Below are positions 14,657-22,134 of a stretch of DNA of 23,642 nt, piece by piece. The notes beneath the pieces are model-generated. The model was not told where the DNA came from and ran no database searches. It saw only the letters and a list, made by a program, of their open reading frames with translations. Within the stretch, counting starts at the first letter, position 1; each line of letters opens with the position of its first letter. This DNA comes from a virus. Location: IMG/VR virus record IMGVR_UViG_3300027963_000346, positions 1 to 23,642 of that record; one strand, given 5' to 3'. The translations under genes were made by a program, and so were the position numbers.

Positions 14657-16135
14657 ATGGACGCCGTCGCAACAGCCAAACTTGCGCTAGAAAAAAGCTC
14701 GTTTGAGAACGGGTTGAAAGAGGCGGAGAACGCCGTCAACAAGTTTGCCAAACAGACGGCCGGGATCCTGACCGGCGCTTTTGCATTCGATAAAATCCTC
14801 AGCGGCCTTTCCTCGGCAATCGATAAGGGCGATCAGCTTCAGGATCTGGCAAATCGCTTTGGAATTTCAGCGTCCGCCCTTCAGGAAGTTGGGAACGCCG
14901 CATCTTTATCTGGGGCAGGCGTTGAAGACGTGGCCAGCGCCATGAATAAACTGGCCGTGAATGCCGGAAAGGCGATCGGCGGCGATGACGCCATGATCGC
15001 ATCGTTTGAAAAACTAGGTTTAACCGTTTCCGATCTGCAAGGCATGTCGCCTCAGGATCTATTTTTCAAGCTCAGCGAGGCAGTGGCCGGTGCCAACGAC
15101 CCACTGGAAGCGTTCGCCCAGGCGCAGGAAGTGGCCGGCAAAAGCGTCGGAGCTCTCATGGAAACGCTCAGAATGGGCCCGGATGCCATTCAGAAAATGG
15201 GGCAAGACATGGGCGTCTGGTCGGATGATACGATCGCACAACTTGGCGCAGCTTCAGACGAAATTAAAACTTTTCAGAATACGATGACAATAATGTTTGG
15301 AAGCATCGCTCAGTTTGTAAATCCTGCGGTAAAAACGTTCAAATTTATGGCTGAGCAGATCACGATGACCCTAGCGGCTATGGGTGAGGCTGCTACTGGC
15401 AATTTTTCAGGAGCAAGGGAAATCGTAAAAGAAGCAAATAAATTATCTGCTGAATTCAAAAAAGGCGACCAACGCAAAGCCGCAGGCAAACCAATGGATT
15501 TGGAAGGCGGAGCAGGAGGTGGGAAAAAAGCCGCAGCAAAGTCCGCCAAGGAAGCCGAAAAAGCTGAAAAAGACGCCATTAAAGAACGTACCGACGAAGC
15601 CATGCGGGCGCTCAAAGAAGAAGAAGATGAAAAAAAGATGGCCGCAGACAGCGAAGAACGTCGCCGGCAGTACATCTTTGAAAGCGAACGGGAAGCGATA
15701 AACGAAAAAATTAAACAAAACGAAGAAGCCGCAAAATATCAGCAGAAATATAATGAGTGGCTGGCAGGCGCACCAGACAGAGCACGGCAAGGCCAGCAGG
15801 CAACAGGCCAAGCTGCTGGGCAACGCCTCGACATCGCAGCCGGGCTTGGCGGCGGCGTAGCGGCCGAAGTCGAAAAAGCCCGCAAGAAAGCAGCGGAAGA
15901 TCAAAAGAAAATCACGCAAGGCCAACTCGATAAAGAAGTCCTGGCAAGCACGTCAGCCACAAAGGTCGGATCGTTTGGAATCGGAACCGCTCAGCGCTCC
16001 ATGTCTGAACGCCGTTCCGAGTACATCCAAACGCAGGCCAAGAAAGAGGCGGAAGGTAAGACCACCTTGGACGACATCAACAAAACCCTGCAAGACGCCC
16101 TGGCAAAGCTGACGTCTGCTCCCTTGGTGAGCTAA
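14657..16135 (+). CDS. Tail tape measure protein
   Basis: 492 residues from ATG 14657 in a TAATATG junction; an in-frame TTG at 14648 inside the previous gene is less likely. N-terminal segment ATAKLALEKSSFENGLKEAE is the usual tape measure opening, followed by LANRFGISASALQEVGNAA and VEDVASAMNKLA, typical of these proteins. A hydrophobic region lies around 210-260 (MFGSIAQFVNP, MAEQITMTLAAMGE). Residues 290-385 are highly charged coiled coil (KEAEKAEKDAIKE, RALKEEEDEKK, REAINEKIKQ). At about 0.15 nm per residue the predicted tail is roughly 74 nm, short for a siphovirus. It runs inside the tube, sets tail length and is ejected ahead of DNA. Confidence 0.92.
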   Translation: MDAVATAKLALEKSSFENGLKEAENAVNKFAKQTAGILTGAFAFDKILSGLSSAIDKGDQLQDLANRFGISASALQEVGNAASLSGAGVEDVASAMNKLAVNAGKAIGGDDAMIASFEKLGLTVSDLQGMSPQDLFFKLSEAVAGANDPLEAFAQAQEVAGKSVGALMETLRMGPDAIQKMGQDMGVWSDDTIAQLGAASDEIKTFQNTMTIMFGSIAQFVNPAVKTFKFMAEQITMTLAAMGEAATGNFSGAREIVKEANKLSAEFKKGDQRKAAGKPMDLEGGAGGGKKAAAKSAKEAEKAEKDAIKERTDEAMRALKEEEDEKKMAADSEERRRQYIFESEREAINEKIKQNEEAAKYQQKYNEWLAGAPDRARQGQQATGQAAGQRLDIAAGLGGGVAAEVEKARKKAAEDQKKITQGQLDKEVLASTSATKVGSFGIGTAQRSMSERRSEYIQTQAKKEAEGKTTLDDINKTLQDALAKLTSAPLVS

Positions 16136-16136
16136 T

Positions 16137-16790
16137 ATGGCCGGTTCTATCCTTGGCGCATTATCGTCTGGCAGCAAAATCTTGCGGCGTTCCGAGTACA
16201 GCCGAGAGATCGTTGGTCTGGAAACGCTGACCGAAACCTACACGATCAGGACGGCGGATCGTCAGACCATTCTGCCGCTGAAGGACGTCACACATTCCGT
16301 ATTTTCTGAGGCATCCACCACGTTCCCACGAATGGCGGTCGAGACAGCGTCCGTCCGGGAACAGGACGGCGACATCAGCGAATTGAGCGTCACTTACGTG
16401 GGGCTCACTAGTTCCACCGGACTGCCGCAGGCGCAGGTGAAATTTATTCCTACGACCGGGGCGGATATATTCGGCCCGCCGGTTGTGATCGAAGTGAGCT
16501 TCGTGACTGATCTGACTGAAAGTCAATTCGCCAGCGGCCAGCTTTCCTCGAGTTTCCCCGTGAATGAACGATTCGGCCCAAACGCCATCGTGCCCATGCC
16601 GGCCTATATTAACGAGACGGCAACTCCACAGAATCCACGAAGTCCGGGAGTCACAGTCAGTAATCTTGAGGGCACGGTAACATATTTTGGCTACTGCTTG
16701 GATAGCTTGGACTCTACCCGCCGCGGGCAGTTTCTGGTCGCCCGGGCAGTGTTTAAAGAGAAGCAGCAAGGTCAAGGCGTGTACGCGTAA
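16137..16790 (+). CDS. Putative distal tail/tail-tip protein, unassigned
   Basis: 217 residues, beginning one base after the tape measure stop (TAATATG). Strand-rich: VGLETLTETYTIRTADRQTI, VREQDGDISELSVTYVG and PPVVIEVSFVTDL. In siphoviruses the gene after the tape measure usually encodes the distal tail (Dit-like) hub. Size and beta content fit, but no Dit signature is visible. The C-terminus is basic (QFLVARAVFKEKQQGQG). It may bridge the tube and the fibre encoded downstream. Confidence 0.5.
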   Translation: MAGSILGALSSGSKILRRSEYSREIVGLETLTETYTIRTADRQTILPLKDVTHSVFSEASTTFPRMAVETASVREQDGDISELSVTYVGLTSSTGLPQAQVKFIPTTGADIFGPPVVIEVSFVTDLTESQFASGQLSSSFPVNERFGPNAIVPMPAYINETATPQNPRSPGVTVSNLEGTVTYFGYCLDSLDSTRRGQFLVARAVFKEKQQGQGVYA

Positions 16791-16793
16791 GCC

Positions 16794-17045
16794 ATGGCAA
16801 CCGAAGCCCGCCTGAATGAAATCGATGGCCCGTCCCGACTTGGGAAGGGATTTTTTAACAAGCTAATCCGGCGGATTGAATGCACCAAACCGATCGCAGG
16901 CGCCAACGTCACCCTGATCGACGTCCCGGACGGCATTCAGATCAGCGTGACCGGAGTGGTGACGGGCACGTCAGCCCTGAAGCAGATCACTCTAAACGTA
17001 TGTTCCAACGGAACTCCCGCCACGATCACGGTCTTCGGGCCTTGA
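16794..17045 (+). CDS. Small hypothetical tail protein
   Basis: 83 residues, three bases after the preceding stop. N-terminal helix with SRLGKGFFNKLIRRIE, then strands NVTLIDVPDGIQISVTG and QITLNVCSNG. Similar short proteins with a helix followed by an IxVxxxPxGIxI strand occur near fibre genes in other phages, where they may act as adaptors; I cannot name a family. The stop TGA is part of a TTGACA positioned 21 nt before the fibre gene start. Confidence 0.6.
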   Translation: MATEARLNEIDGPSRLGKGFFNKLIRRIECTKPIAGANVTLIDVPDGIQISVTGVVTGTSALKQITLNVCSNGTPATITVFGP

Positions 17046-17062
17046 CATAGGCGACGGATAAA

Positions 17063-18769
17063 ATGGGCCAGCAGATCGATCTTTATTTTGATACAGGGGC
17101 CAACGCACTGGTGGCGGCAGGATCCGTGAAGAATGGCGTATTCCCGACGCTCACCCGAAACGACTCCTACACACTCCGCGTCCGCTTGCAGGCCCGGGAC
17201 AGCTCCGGCCTGTTGCGTGATATTGATACCACGGGCGCCAGCCTGAAGCTGGGCATCGGTTATCTGGACGGAAAGCCGACTGACGGCCAGTTCAAACTAA
17301 CCACCAGCACAGGCACTTCGACGGCAATCTCTTTTAATGCGACGACTGCACAGGTCGCCACCGCCATCTCAGCTATCGCCGGCAACTGCACAGTCACCAC
17401 CTACGGCTCCGTGACGAACGGGGCGTGGGTGATTACTGCCGTCACCGCCAATACAGCGCTGTCCTTTGGCGGATCGTCTTTCACGCTATTCCCGACAAGC
17501 TCCGTGTTGGTCAACACCCGGCGCTATCCGGCCGCATCAGTCAAAGCCCAGCAGATCATCCAACTTTCCCGCAATCCTGCCGTGTACAGCGACACGTTCA
17601 CCGCGTCCAGCACGGCCGGAGTGGTAAGCCTGACGCAACTTCAGGTCGGATCCTCCGGGACAACTGGGACAAATCAGACCTGGCGGCTTAGCGTTGGCCC
17701 GGATGCAGAAGGCGGAAACATCGTTCTTAACTATGGCGCAAACAGCACCACCGGGATCGCCATCGGAGCCACCGCGGCCAGCTTCTCGGAAGCGCTGTCT
17801 GCCGTCACGGGCATCGGATCCGGGAACATCAGCGTGCAGGCAGGCAACAACCAGGGCGACTACACGATCAGCTTTGTTCGTAATCTCGGCCAGCAGAACG
17901 TCACGACAGCGCTCACCTTGGACCCGTCCGCCGTGGTGTTTGGAAAGTTTTTCCAGACCACCGTGACGATGGCCACAAGCGAGCTGGATGAGCTTTACGC
18001 TGAAGCGGGAACCAGCACGATCACGCCGAAACTTGAGATCGAGCTGACGCAGTCCGGCACCCCGAAGACGATCTATCAGGGCGACATCACAATCCGCAAA
18101 GACGTCATCACCACAGGATCCGCAGTCCCGGCTGCCGCCGCCGGCTACTACACAAAAGCAGAATGCGACGCCCTGTTCGTCGAAGACAGCGCCACTAACG
18201 TGGATGCGACCAACCGCAAGCTGTACAACTCGGGCGGATCCGTGTTTCTCGATTGGCAGAATAATACAATCGGCACAGGCGCCACCGTGTTGGATCTATC
18301 CGGCACGGCCGTCACCATCACGGACGGATACAACCTGGGGCTGGGCACCGCTACCGGGACGAAGTTCGGCGTCAGCACGTCGTCGAAACTTGCGTTCTAC
18401 GGATCCACCCCGGTCACGCAGCCCAACGGCCCGAACGTCGTGACGAGCTTGGTCAACCTTGGCCTGTTGCGTAGTGGTTCCACTACTTACGGCGTGTTCC
18501 CGCTGTCGCCTAAAACGCTAACGACGACCGCATCACTGGCGTTTGGCAGCGTCGGAAGCAATTCATCCACGTCCATCACCGTCGCAGTCACAGGAGCATC
18601 TCTCAACGACATCGTGCTGCTTGGAATACCTAGCGCAGTATCTGAAGGGCTTGCATTTTTTGGTCACGTAGTAGGCACGGATCAGGTTCACGTGGATGCG
18701 GTGAACGCAACGAACGCAAGCAAAACACAATCCACGCAGACTTTCCGTATCACCGTCATCGGCTATTAA
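17063..18769 (+). CDS. Tail fibre / receptor-binding protein
   Basis: 568 residues, Thr/Ser/Gly-rich. N-terminal DLYFDTGANALV and LTRNDSYTLRVRLQARD suggest a virion-anchoring beta domain. Two related beta modules follow around residues 69-115 and 215-275 (FKLTTSTGT...ISFNATTAQVATAI; NYGANSTTG...ATAASFSEALSAV, with ISVQAGNNQGDYTISF). Near 436-460 is the frequent phage-fibre segment GLGTATGTKFGVSTSSKLAF, leading to YGSTPVTQP, then a compact C-terminal domain with alternating short strands (SITVAVTGASLND, QVHVDAVNATNAS) that probably binds the receptor. Fibres of this kind trimerise and recognise surface glycans or proteins. The stop overlaps a 7-8-bp hairpin. Confidence 0.82.
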   Translation: MGQQIDLYFDTGANALVAAGSVKNGVFPTLTRNDSYTLRVRLQARDSSGLLRDIDTTGASLKLGIGYLDGKPTDGQFKLTTSTGTSTAISFNATTAQVATAISAIAGNCTVTTYGSVTNGAWVITAVTANTALSFGGSSFTLFPTSSVLVNTRRYPAASVKAQQIIQLSRNPAVYSDTFTASSTAGVVSLTQLQVGSSGTTGTNQTWRLSVGPDAEGGNIVLNYGANSTTGIAIGATAASFSEALSAVTGIGSGNISVQAGNNQGDYTISFVRNLGQQNVTTALTLDPSAVVFGKFFQTTVTMATSELDELYAEAGTSTITPKLEIELTQSGTPKTIYQGDITIRKDVITTGSAVPAAAAGYYTKAECDALFVEDSATNVDATNRKLYNSGGSVFLDWQNNTIGTGATVLDLSGTAVTITDGYNLGLGTATGTKFGVSTSSKLAFYGSTPVTQPNGPNVVTSLVNLGLLRSGSTTYGVFPLSPKTLTTTASLAFGSVGSNSSTSITVAVTGASLNDIVLLGIPSAVSEGLAFFGHVVGTDQVHVDAVNATNASKTQSTQTFRITVIGY

Positions 18770-18781
18770 GCCGATAGCCGA
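18759..18781 (+). other. Hairpin at the fibre gene stop
   Basis: TCGGCTAT and ATAGCCGA form an 8-bp stem around a 7-nt loop holding the TAA stop. No U-run follows, so a factor-independent terminator is not convincing. It may be an RNA stop/stability element. GAAATCCT then directly precedes ATG 18796. Confidence 0.5.
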
Positions 18782-18795
18782 AAGACTGAAATCCT

Positions 18796-19473
18796 ATGGG
18801 TAAAATCCTAACCACCCAGCCCTTTCCATTTTATCATTATGATGTGGAAACAGAGAGCTTTCTTCCATGCGGAAGCACGGCAAATGCTTTTTATATAACT
18901 GGGAATGCAACCGAAATGATGAAGCAGTATTGGAGAGTAAAAAAGCTCCATGTTACTTGTTCTTTTACTGGTCATTTATTTAGTGACCCAGCACAACCAA
19001 CATCAGATGAGTCTTTTTCTTTTGATGTTATTTCTGGTGCAAGCGCAGAGGAGGGGCTTGTTTGTTCAGCAACCCTAGGAACAATTCAAAATTTATCAAA
19101 AACATCTAGAATAACAGACATCGGCATAAATTTTACATTTGGAAAAAGTGATTATTACTTCAACTCATCATCACAAGAAAATATAAAACTATATTTTGGT
19201 GGATTTTATTTTCAATGCTCTAATGACGATTTTTCTAGCTTTAGTAGTGTATATAATCCCGGCGTAACAAATCCATTATCCAATATAATTTTTAATGGTT
19301 ACCAACTCTATCAAGGAGAAACAGACCTTACTCCTAGGCCACCGACAGGAACTGCATTAACATTTTGGGATGATGGCTCTGGAACAATTACAAATTTTTC
19401 AATGTCGATTCTTGCTACTGAATACTGGTCGTATGGTGGAACCTACGACACGGCCACCGGTAATCCGCTTTGA
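18796..19473 (+). CDS. Hypothetical AT-rich tail/host-interaction protein
   Basis: 225 residues, unrecognised. Aromatic and Ser/Asn-rich with strand-like stretches (FYHYDVETESF, LHVTCSFTGHLF, DIGINFTFGKSDYYFN, YWSYGGTYDT), the style of an externally exposed fibre or adhesin domain. Three lines sampled inside it (19081-19260) have only about 26% GC, far below the rest of the window, and I found no GATC in the gene, although GATC is common elsewhere. This argues for recent acquisition. It is embedded between two fibre-type genes, so a receptor-binding or accessory fibre role is inferred. Confidence 0.6.
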   Translation: MGKILTTQPFPFYHYDVETESFLPCGSTANAFYITGNATEMMKQYWRVKKLHVTCSFTGHLFSDPAQPTSDESFSFDVISGASAEEGLVCSATLGTIQNLSKTSRITDIGINFTFGKSDYYFNSSSQENIKLYFGGFYFQCSNDDFSSFSSVYNPGVTNPLSNIIFNGYQLYQGETDLTPRPPTGTALTFWDDGSGTITNFSMSILATEYWSYGGTYDTATGNPL

Positions 19474-19491
19474 CACTCTTGTGACCCATAT

Positions 19492-19761
19492 ATGGCGTAC
19501 GATCTTCAGATCAATCAGGACACGTCCCTCAGTGTTGGTGAATATGGCGGCAAGGTGGCAACAGGCACCACGGCCGTCACTGGCAACTTTCAAGCCATTC
19601 AATTTATCACGGACGGGTCCTTCACGTCCGTCAGTCAGACTGCTCTTGCGGGTGACGCTCTTACCGGCGTGACCTTCCCGGCTGGATTTGTCGTGTTTGC
19701 GGCCGTCACCGCATTCCAACTGGCCACCGGCAAAGCCATCGCCTACACCCGGGGGAACTAG
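19492..19761 (+). CDS. Small beta-rich virion protein, possible fibre accessory
   Basis: 89 residues. It returns to normal GC content. Opens MAYDLQINQDTSLSVGEYGG, then Thr/Ala-rich strands FQAIQFITDGSF and VFAAVTAFQLATGK. Small proteins of this type (short strands, no charged helix) are often decoration or fibre-associated subunits; I do not recognise a family. TTGACA, overlapping the preceding TGA, lies 22 nt before the ATG. Confidence 0.6.
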   Translation: MAYDLQINQDTSLSVGEYGGKVATGTTAVTGNFQAIQFITDGSFTSVSQTALAGDALTGVTFPAGFVVFAAVTAFQLATGKAIAYTRGN

Positions 19762-19764
19762 GCC

Positions 19765-20517
19765 GTGTATCTCGGCCTCGGTCTGAGACTTGGATCGACT
19801 CGCGTGGGAACGCAAGGCAACGCAATACCGTCACTTGGTTTGTCCTTATGGCTAAAAGCTGACGCAGGCGTGACTTTATCTGGTTCAAATGTTACAGCGT
19901 GGGCAGATCAAAGTGGCACGAGCAAAAATATGTTTGCTTCTGGCGGAAATGAACCAATTTTTATAGCAAGCGAATTAAATGGAAAACCAGTAATAGATTT
20001 TGCAACAAACAAGTATTTAACCGCATCATTTTCCTCAATCAATTTTTCACAGCAAACTGTATTTGTTGTATTTAAGTTTGTGTCGGAAGATATAAGTAAT
20101 TATGCAAGGCCATTCTCGCAAAGTAATATAGACTACAATGATTACCAAACACCAGGAAACCTTTTGCCACTTATGCGGAAAGATGGGACAGATGATATGT
20201 GGTGTTATAGTTCCCAAGATGATGCATTTCTAGCTAGTCTTCCAACATCTAACAATACTTGGTATATTTCAACAACAAAAACAAATGGAAGTAATGGTTC
20301 TTTTTTGCTTAACGGAAGTAATGAGCAATCGTTTTTAGCAGAATTTAATTCAGATATTACAAATATGAGAGTTGGTGGAGCTATATTTGAAGGTGGATCT
20401 TTCAGCGACCCATTCAATTCTAAAATAGCCGAAGTAATTGTTTACAATAGAGATTTAACAACCCCAGAACGCCAGCAAGTAGAGGCGTATCTAAACGCAA
20501 AATATGCGATTTACTAG
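19765..20517 (+). CDS. LamG/concanavalin-like lectin-domain tail protein
   Basis: 250 residues, GTG start four bases after the preceding stop. After a short N-terminal linker, SLGLSLWLKADAGVTLSGSN and WADQSG mark the start of a LamG/concanavalin A-like domain, with NGKPVIDFATNKYL, TVFVVFKFV, MRVGGAIFEGG and the classic end segment KIAEVIVYNRDLTTPERQQ and EAYLNAKYAIY. Such domains bind carbohydrates and are common in phage fibres and baseplates. The sequence is AT-rich through about 19880-20500. Most likely it is a secondary receptor-binding protein. Its 3' end overlaps the first gene of the lysis region. Confidence 0.85.
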   Translation: MYLGLGLRLGSTRVGTQGNAIPSLGLSLWLKADAGVTLSGSNVTAWADQSGTSKNMFASGGNEPIFIASELNGKPVIDFATNKYLTASFSSINFSQQTVFVVFKFVSEDISNYARPFSQSNIDYNDYQTPGNLLPLMRKDGTDDMWCYSSQDDAFLASLPTSNNTWYISTTKTNGSNGSFLLNGSNEQSFLAEFNSDITNMRVGGAIFEGGSFSDPFNSKIAEVIVYNRDLTTPERQQVEAYLNAKYAIY

Positions 20518-20647
20518 TCTGCTTTTATTGTGCGTGTTTTTTTCCTCATGCTCTAATCGTCATGAACAAATCGAAGCATTTACTCGCTACACCAACACGC
20601 CGACAATGGGTGATGCGGCTCGGGCAGGCGGTGAAAAGCCGTTTTGA
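20504..20647 (+). CDS. Short lipoprotein, o-spanin-like candidate
   Basis: 47 residues, starting inside the last codons of the lectin gene in another frame. A classic lipoprotein signal is visible: basic start MRFT, hydrophobic SLLLLCVFF and lipobox-like FSSC with the acceptor Cys at 16. The mature part is only about 32 residues, without membrane segments. Size and location in a lysis region resemble Rz1-type outer-membrane spanin subunits, which link to an inner-membrane partner to disrupt the envelope. A second lipoprotein is encoded at 21383, so one of the two may have another role. Confidence 0.65.
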   Translation: MRFTSLLLLCVFFSSCSNRHEQIEAFTRYTNTPTMGDAARAGGEKPF

Positions 20648-20650
20648 GAT

Positions 20651-20803
20651 ATGGCTGCCGAAACTCAAGACGGAGCTGATTACCGTCAGTTCAATGCGGC
20701 TTTGCGTTTTTTAGAGGCAGAAGGATTTATTGTTCGATGGACTGACGCCCAGGGCAACGAATGGGTGCGAATTGCGGATGGAGCAGAAAACGCAAAACTA
20801 TGA
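20651..20803 (+). CDS. Small hypothetical protein
   Basis: 50 residues from ATG 20651, three bases after the preceding stop, ending in an ATGA overlap with the next gene. It reads MAAETQDGADYRQFNAALRF then GFIVRWTDAQGNEWVRI, a helix followed by two strands, and looks soluble. The neat spacing and overlap support it as real. No function recognised. Confidence 0.6.
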   Translation: MAAETQDGADYRQFNAALRFLEAEGFIVRWTDAQGNEWVRIADGAENAKL

Positions 20804-21060
20804 GCACCGACCAGATCAACGAACTTTCCGAACGCCTTTCCGTCGTACGGGAATCTGTGGCCAGGATTGAAACCCGCCAGAGTGTTATCCTCGACCTATT
20901 GGAACGTTCACAGGCCAGCCTGGGAGAATATCACGGCCGGCTGACCGCCATGGAACGAGACGCTCACACGATCAAAACGAAGCTGTGGCTGGTGGCGTTG
21001 GTATCCGGAGCCGTAGTCAGCACCGCGTGGGAGCTGATCAAACGCCGATTCGGTCTTTGA
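20800..21060 (+). CDS. Membrane-tethered coiled-coil protein, holin/hemolysin-XhlA-like
   Basis: 86 residues from ATG 20800 in an ATGA overlap (an ATG at 20761 in the same frame lies within the preceding gene and is unlikely). Residues 1-55 form an amphipathic coiled coil (ELSERLSVVRESVARIE, LLERSQASLGEYHGRL); residues 60-78 are one hydrophobic membrane segment (LWLVALVSGAVVSTAW) followed by a basic tail KRRFGL. This layout matches XhlA-like/DUF1515-like proteins found with phage holins. It probably assists membrane lesion formation or timing. Confidence 0.65.
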   Translation: MSTDQINELSERLSVVRESVARIETRQSVILDLLERSQASLGEYHGRLTAMERDAHTIKTKLWLVALVSGAVVSTAWELIKRRFGL

Positions 21061-21075
21061 CACTAGCCAAGGGGC

Positions 21076-21243
21076 ATGAACGATACTTTATCCTATGTAA
21101 TCAGCCACGGGACGCAGATCCTGGGCGCAGTCACCGCTCTCCTGACGGCCGCCATCGCCGTCGCCACTCTGTTCCCCGGGGACGAACCGGAAGCGACCCT
21201 GCAAAAGATCGTTGATTTCATCAGCAAAATCTCCCGCAAATAA
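21076..21243 (+). CDS. Small one-helix membrane protein, holin candidate
   Basis: 55 residues. AAGGGG one base before ATG 21076 is a Shine-Dalgarno candidate, though close. The region ILGAVTALLTAAIAVATLF (15-33) is a single strong transmembrane helix; an amphipathic C-terminal helix follows (TLQKIVDFISKISRK) with a basic end. Small single-span proteins in this position are usually holins or holin partners. TTGACA lies 19 nt upstream. Confidence 0.6.
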   Translation: MNDTLSYVISHGTQILGAVTALLTAAIAVATLFPGDEPEATLQKIVDFISKISRK

Positions 21244-21249
21244 CGGAAC

Positions 21250-21420
21250 ATGATCGCCGCGATCCTTTCGGCGGTGAGTGGTTTGATCGGAATCATCCTT
21301 TACGCACTAAACCGCAAAACCCCGACCCAGCGGAACTTTGAATCGATCGAACTGGAACGCCGAAAAAGACTGAGAGACATCGATGCGTGGTGGACGAAAC
21401 GCCCTCCTGCTGATTCTTAG
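21250..21420 (+). CDS. Small membrane protein, i-spanin or holin candidate
   Basis: 56 residues, six bases after the preceding stop. An N-terminal membrane helix (ILSAVSGLIGIILYAL, 5-20) is followed by a charged tail with IELERRKRLRDIDAWW. The gene's 3' end overlaps the start of a lipoprotein gene by 38 nt in another frame, similar to Rz/Rz1 arrangements. It is short for an Rz-type i-spanin (usually over 100 residues), so the assignment is tentative. Confidence 0.55.
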   Translation: MIAAILSAVSGLIGIILYALNRKTPTQRNFESIELERRKRLRDIDAWWTKRPPADS

Positions 21421-21631
21421 CCTGGCGCTGGCAAGCTGTGCGACGACCTCGCAAACGCAAGACGGCCCGCCGCCAAGCACGGATACAGTCTCATACTTCA
21501 TCTACGCATGGGACAAAGCCGAGCGAACAAACAAACCCTGTCCGCAGGCTTATCGAGATCTCTTTGCGCAATCGCTCAAAGCGCTATCTGATTCTCTGGC
21601 AGAAACAGAAAGAGAGCGAGCAAGGCGATGA
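21383..21631 (+). CDS. Lipoprotein of the lysis region (o-spanin candidate)
   Basis: 82 residues. Signal peptide: basic MRGGR, hydrophobic NALLLILSLAL and lipobox LASC with the lipidated Cys at 19. Mature region starts ATTSQTQDGPPPSTD, a Pro/Thr-rich linker as in many Rz1 proteins, then a helical part ending in ETERERARR. Starts inside the preceding small membrane protein gene and overlaps the endolysin gene by 4 nt. Best candidate for the outer-membrane spanin. GAGAGA upstream is a possible ribosome-binding site. Confidence 0.75.
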   Translation: MRGGRNALLLILSLALASCATTSQTQDGPPPSTDTVSYFIYAWDKAERTNKPCPQAYRDLFAQSLKALSDSLAETERERARR

Positions 21632-22134
21632 CTAGCCTAGCGGAAGCGACCGCCAGGACGCTCCGATGCATTGAAACGCTCGATCTGGACTTTCAGAAGC
21701 GCGTGCGCGGGTGGCTGGTGGAGATGCAAAACAGCCGGATCCAACCGCTGATTTATACAGGCAGGAGATCCATGGAGGAACAGGCGATGCTGTTTGCTCA
21801 GGGACGCTCCCGCCCTGGCAGAATTATCACACAGGCAAAGCCCGGGCAGTCGTATCACAACTATGGGCTGGCGTTCGATTGGGTGCCGTTGAGGGTAGGA
21901 AAGGGCGATCTGCTCGACACAAACTGGGACGACGAAACAGCCTTTCGCCTCGGAGAACACGTAGGGCTGACGTTTAACCTCACCGCCATAAGCTTTGAAA
22001 CCGGTCACTTACAAGATGGCCGATATAGTTCATGGCGTGACATTCCACATAGTCCTGTGGAACAAGTCGTGGCAAAGCCTAAGGCAGCAAAGGGCAGGGG
22101 ATTGGTATCAAAACGCCCGTGGAGCTCACGATGA
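21628..22134 (+). CDS. Endolysin, M15-family L-Ala-D-Glu (or DD-) peptidase
   Basis: 168 residues, ATGA overlap with the lipoprotein gene. It shows the VanY/M15 zinc peptidase signature: YTGRRSMEEQ (43-52), SYHNYGLAFDWVP with ligands H77 and D84, and FETGHLQ with catalytic E124 and ligand H127. These enzymes cleave peptide bonds in peptidoglycan stems during lysis. No signal peptide is seen, so it needs a holin for export, matching the small membrane proteins just upstream. The C-terminal basic tail (KPKAAKGRGLVSKRPW) may bind the wall or membrane. L-Ala-D-Glu versus D-Ala specificity cannot be decided. Confidence 0.92.
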   Translation: MTSLAEATARTLRCIETLDLDFQKRVRGWLVEMQNSRIQPLIYTGRRSMEEQAMLFAQGRSRPGRIITQAKPGQSYHNYGLAFDWVPLRVGKGDLLDTNWDDETAFRLGEHVGLTFNLTAISFETGHLQDGRYSSWRDIPHSPVEQVVAKPKAAKGRGLVSKRPWSSR

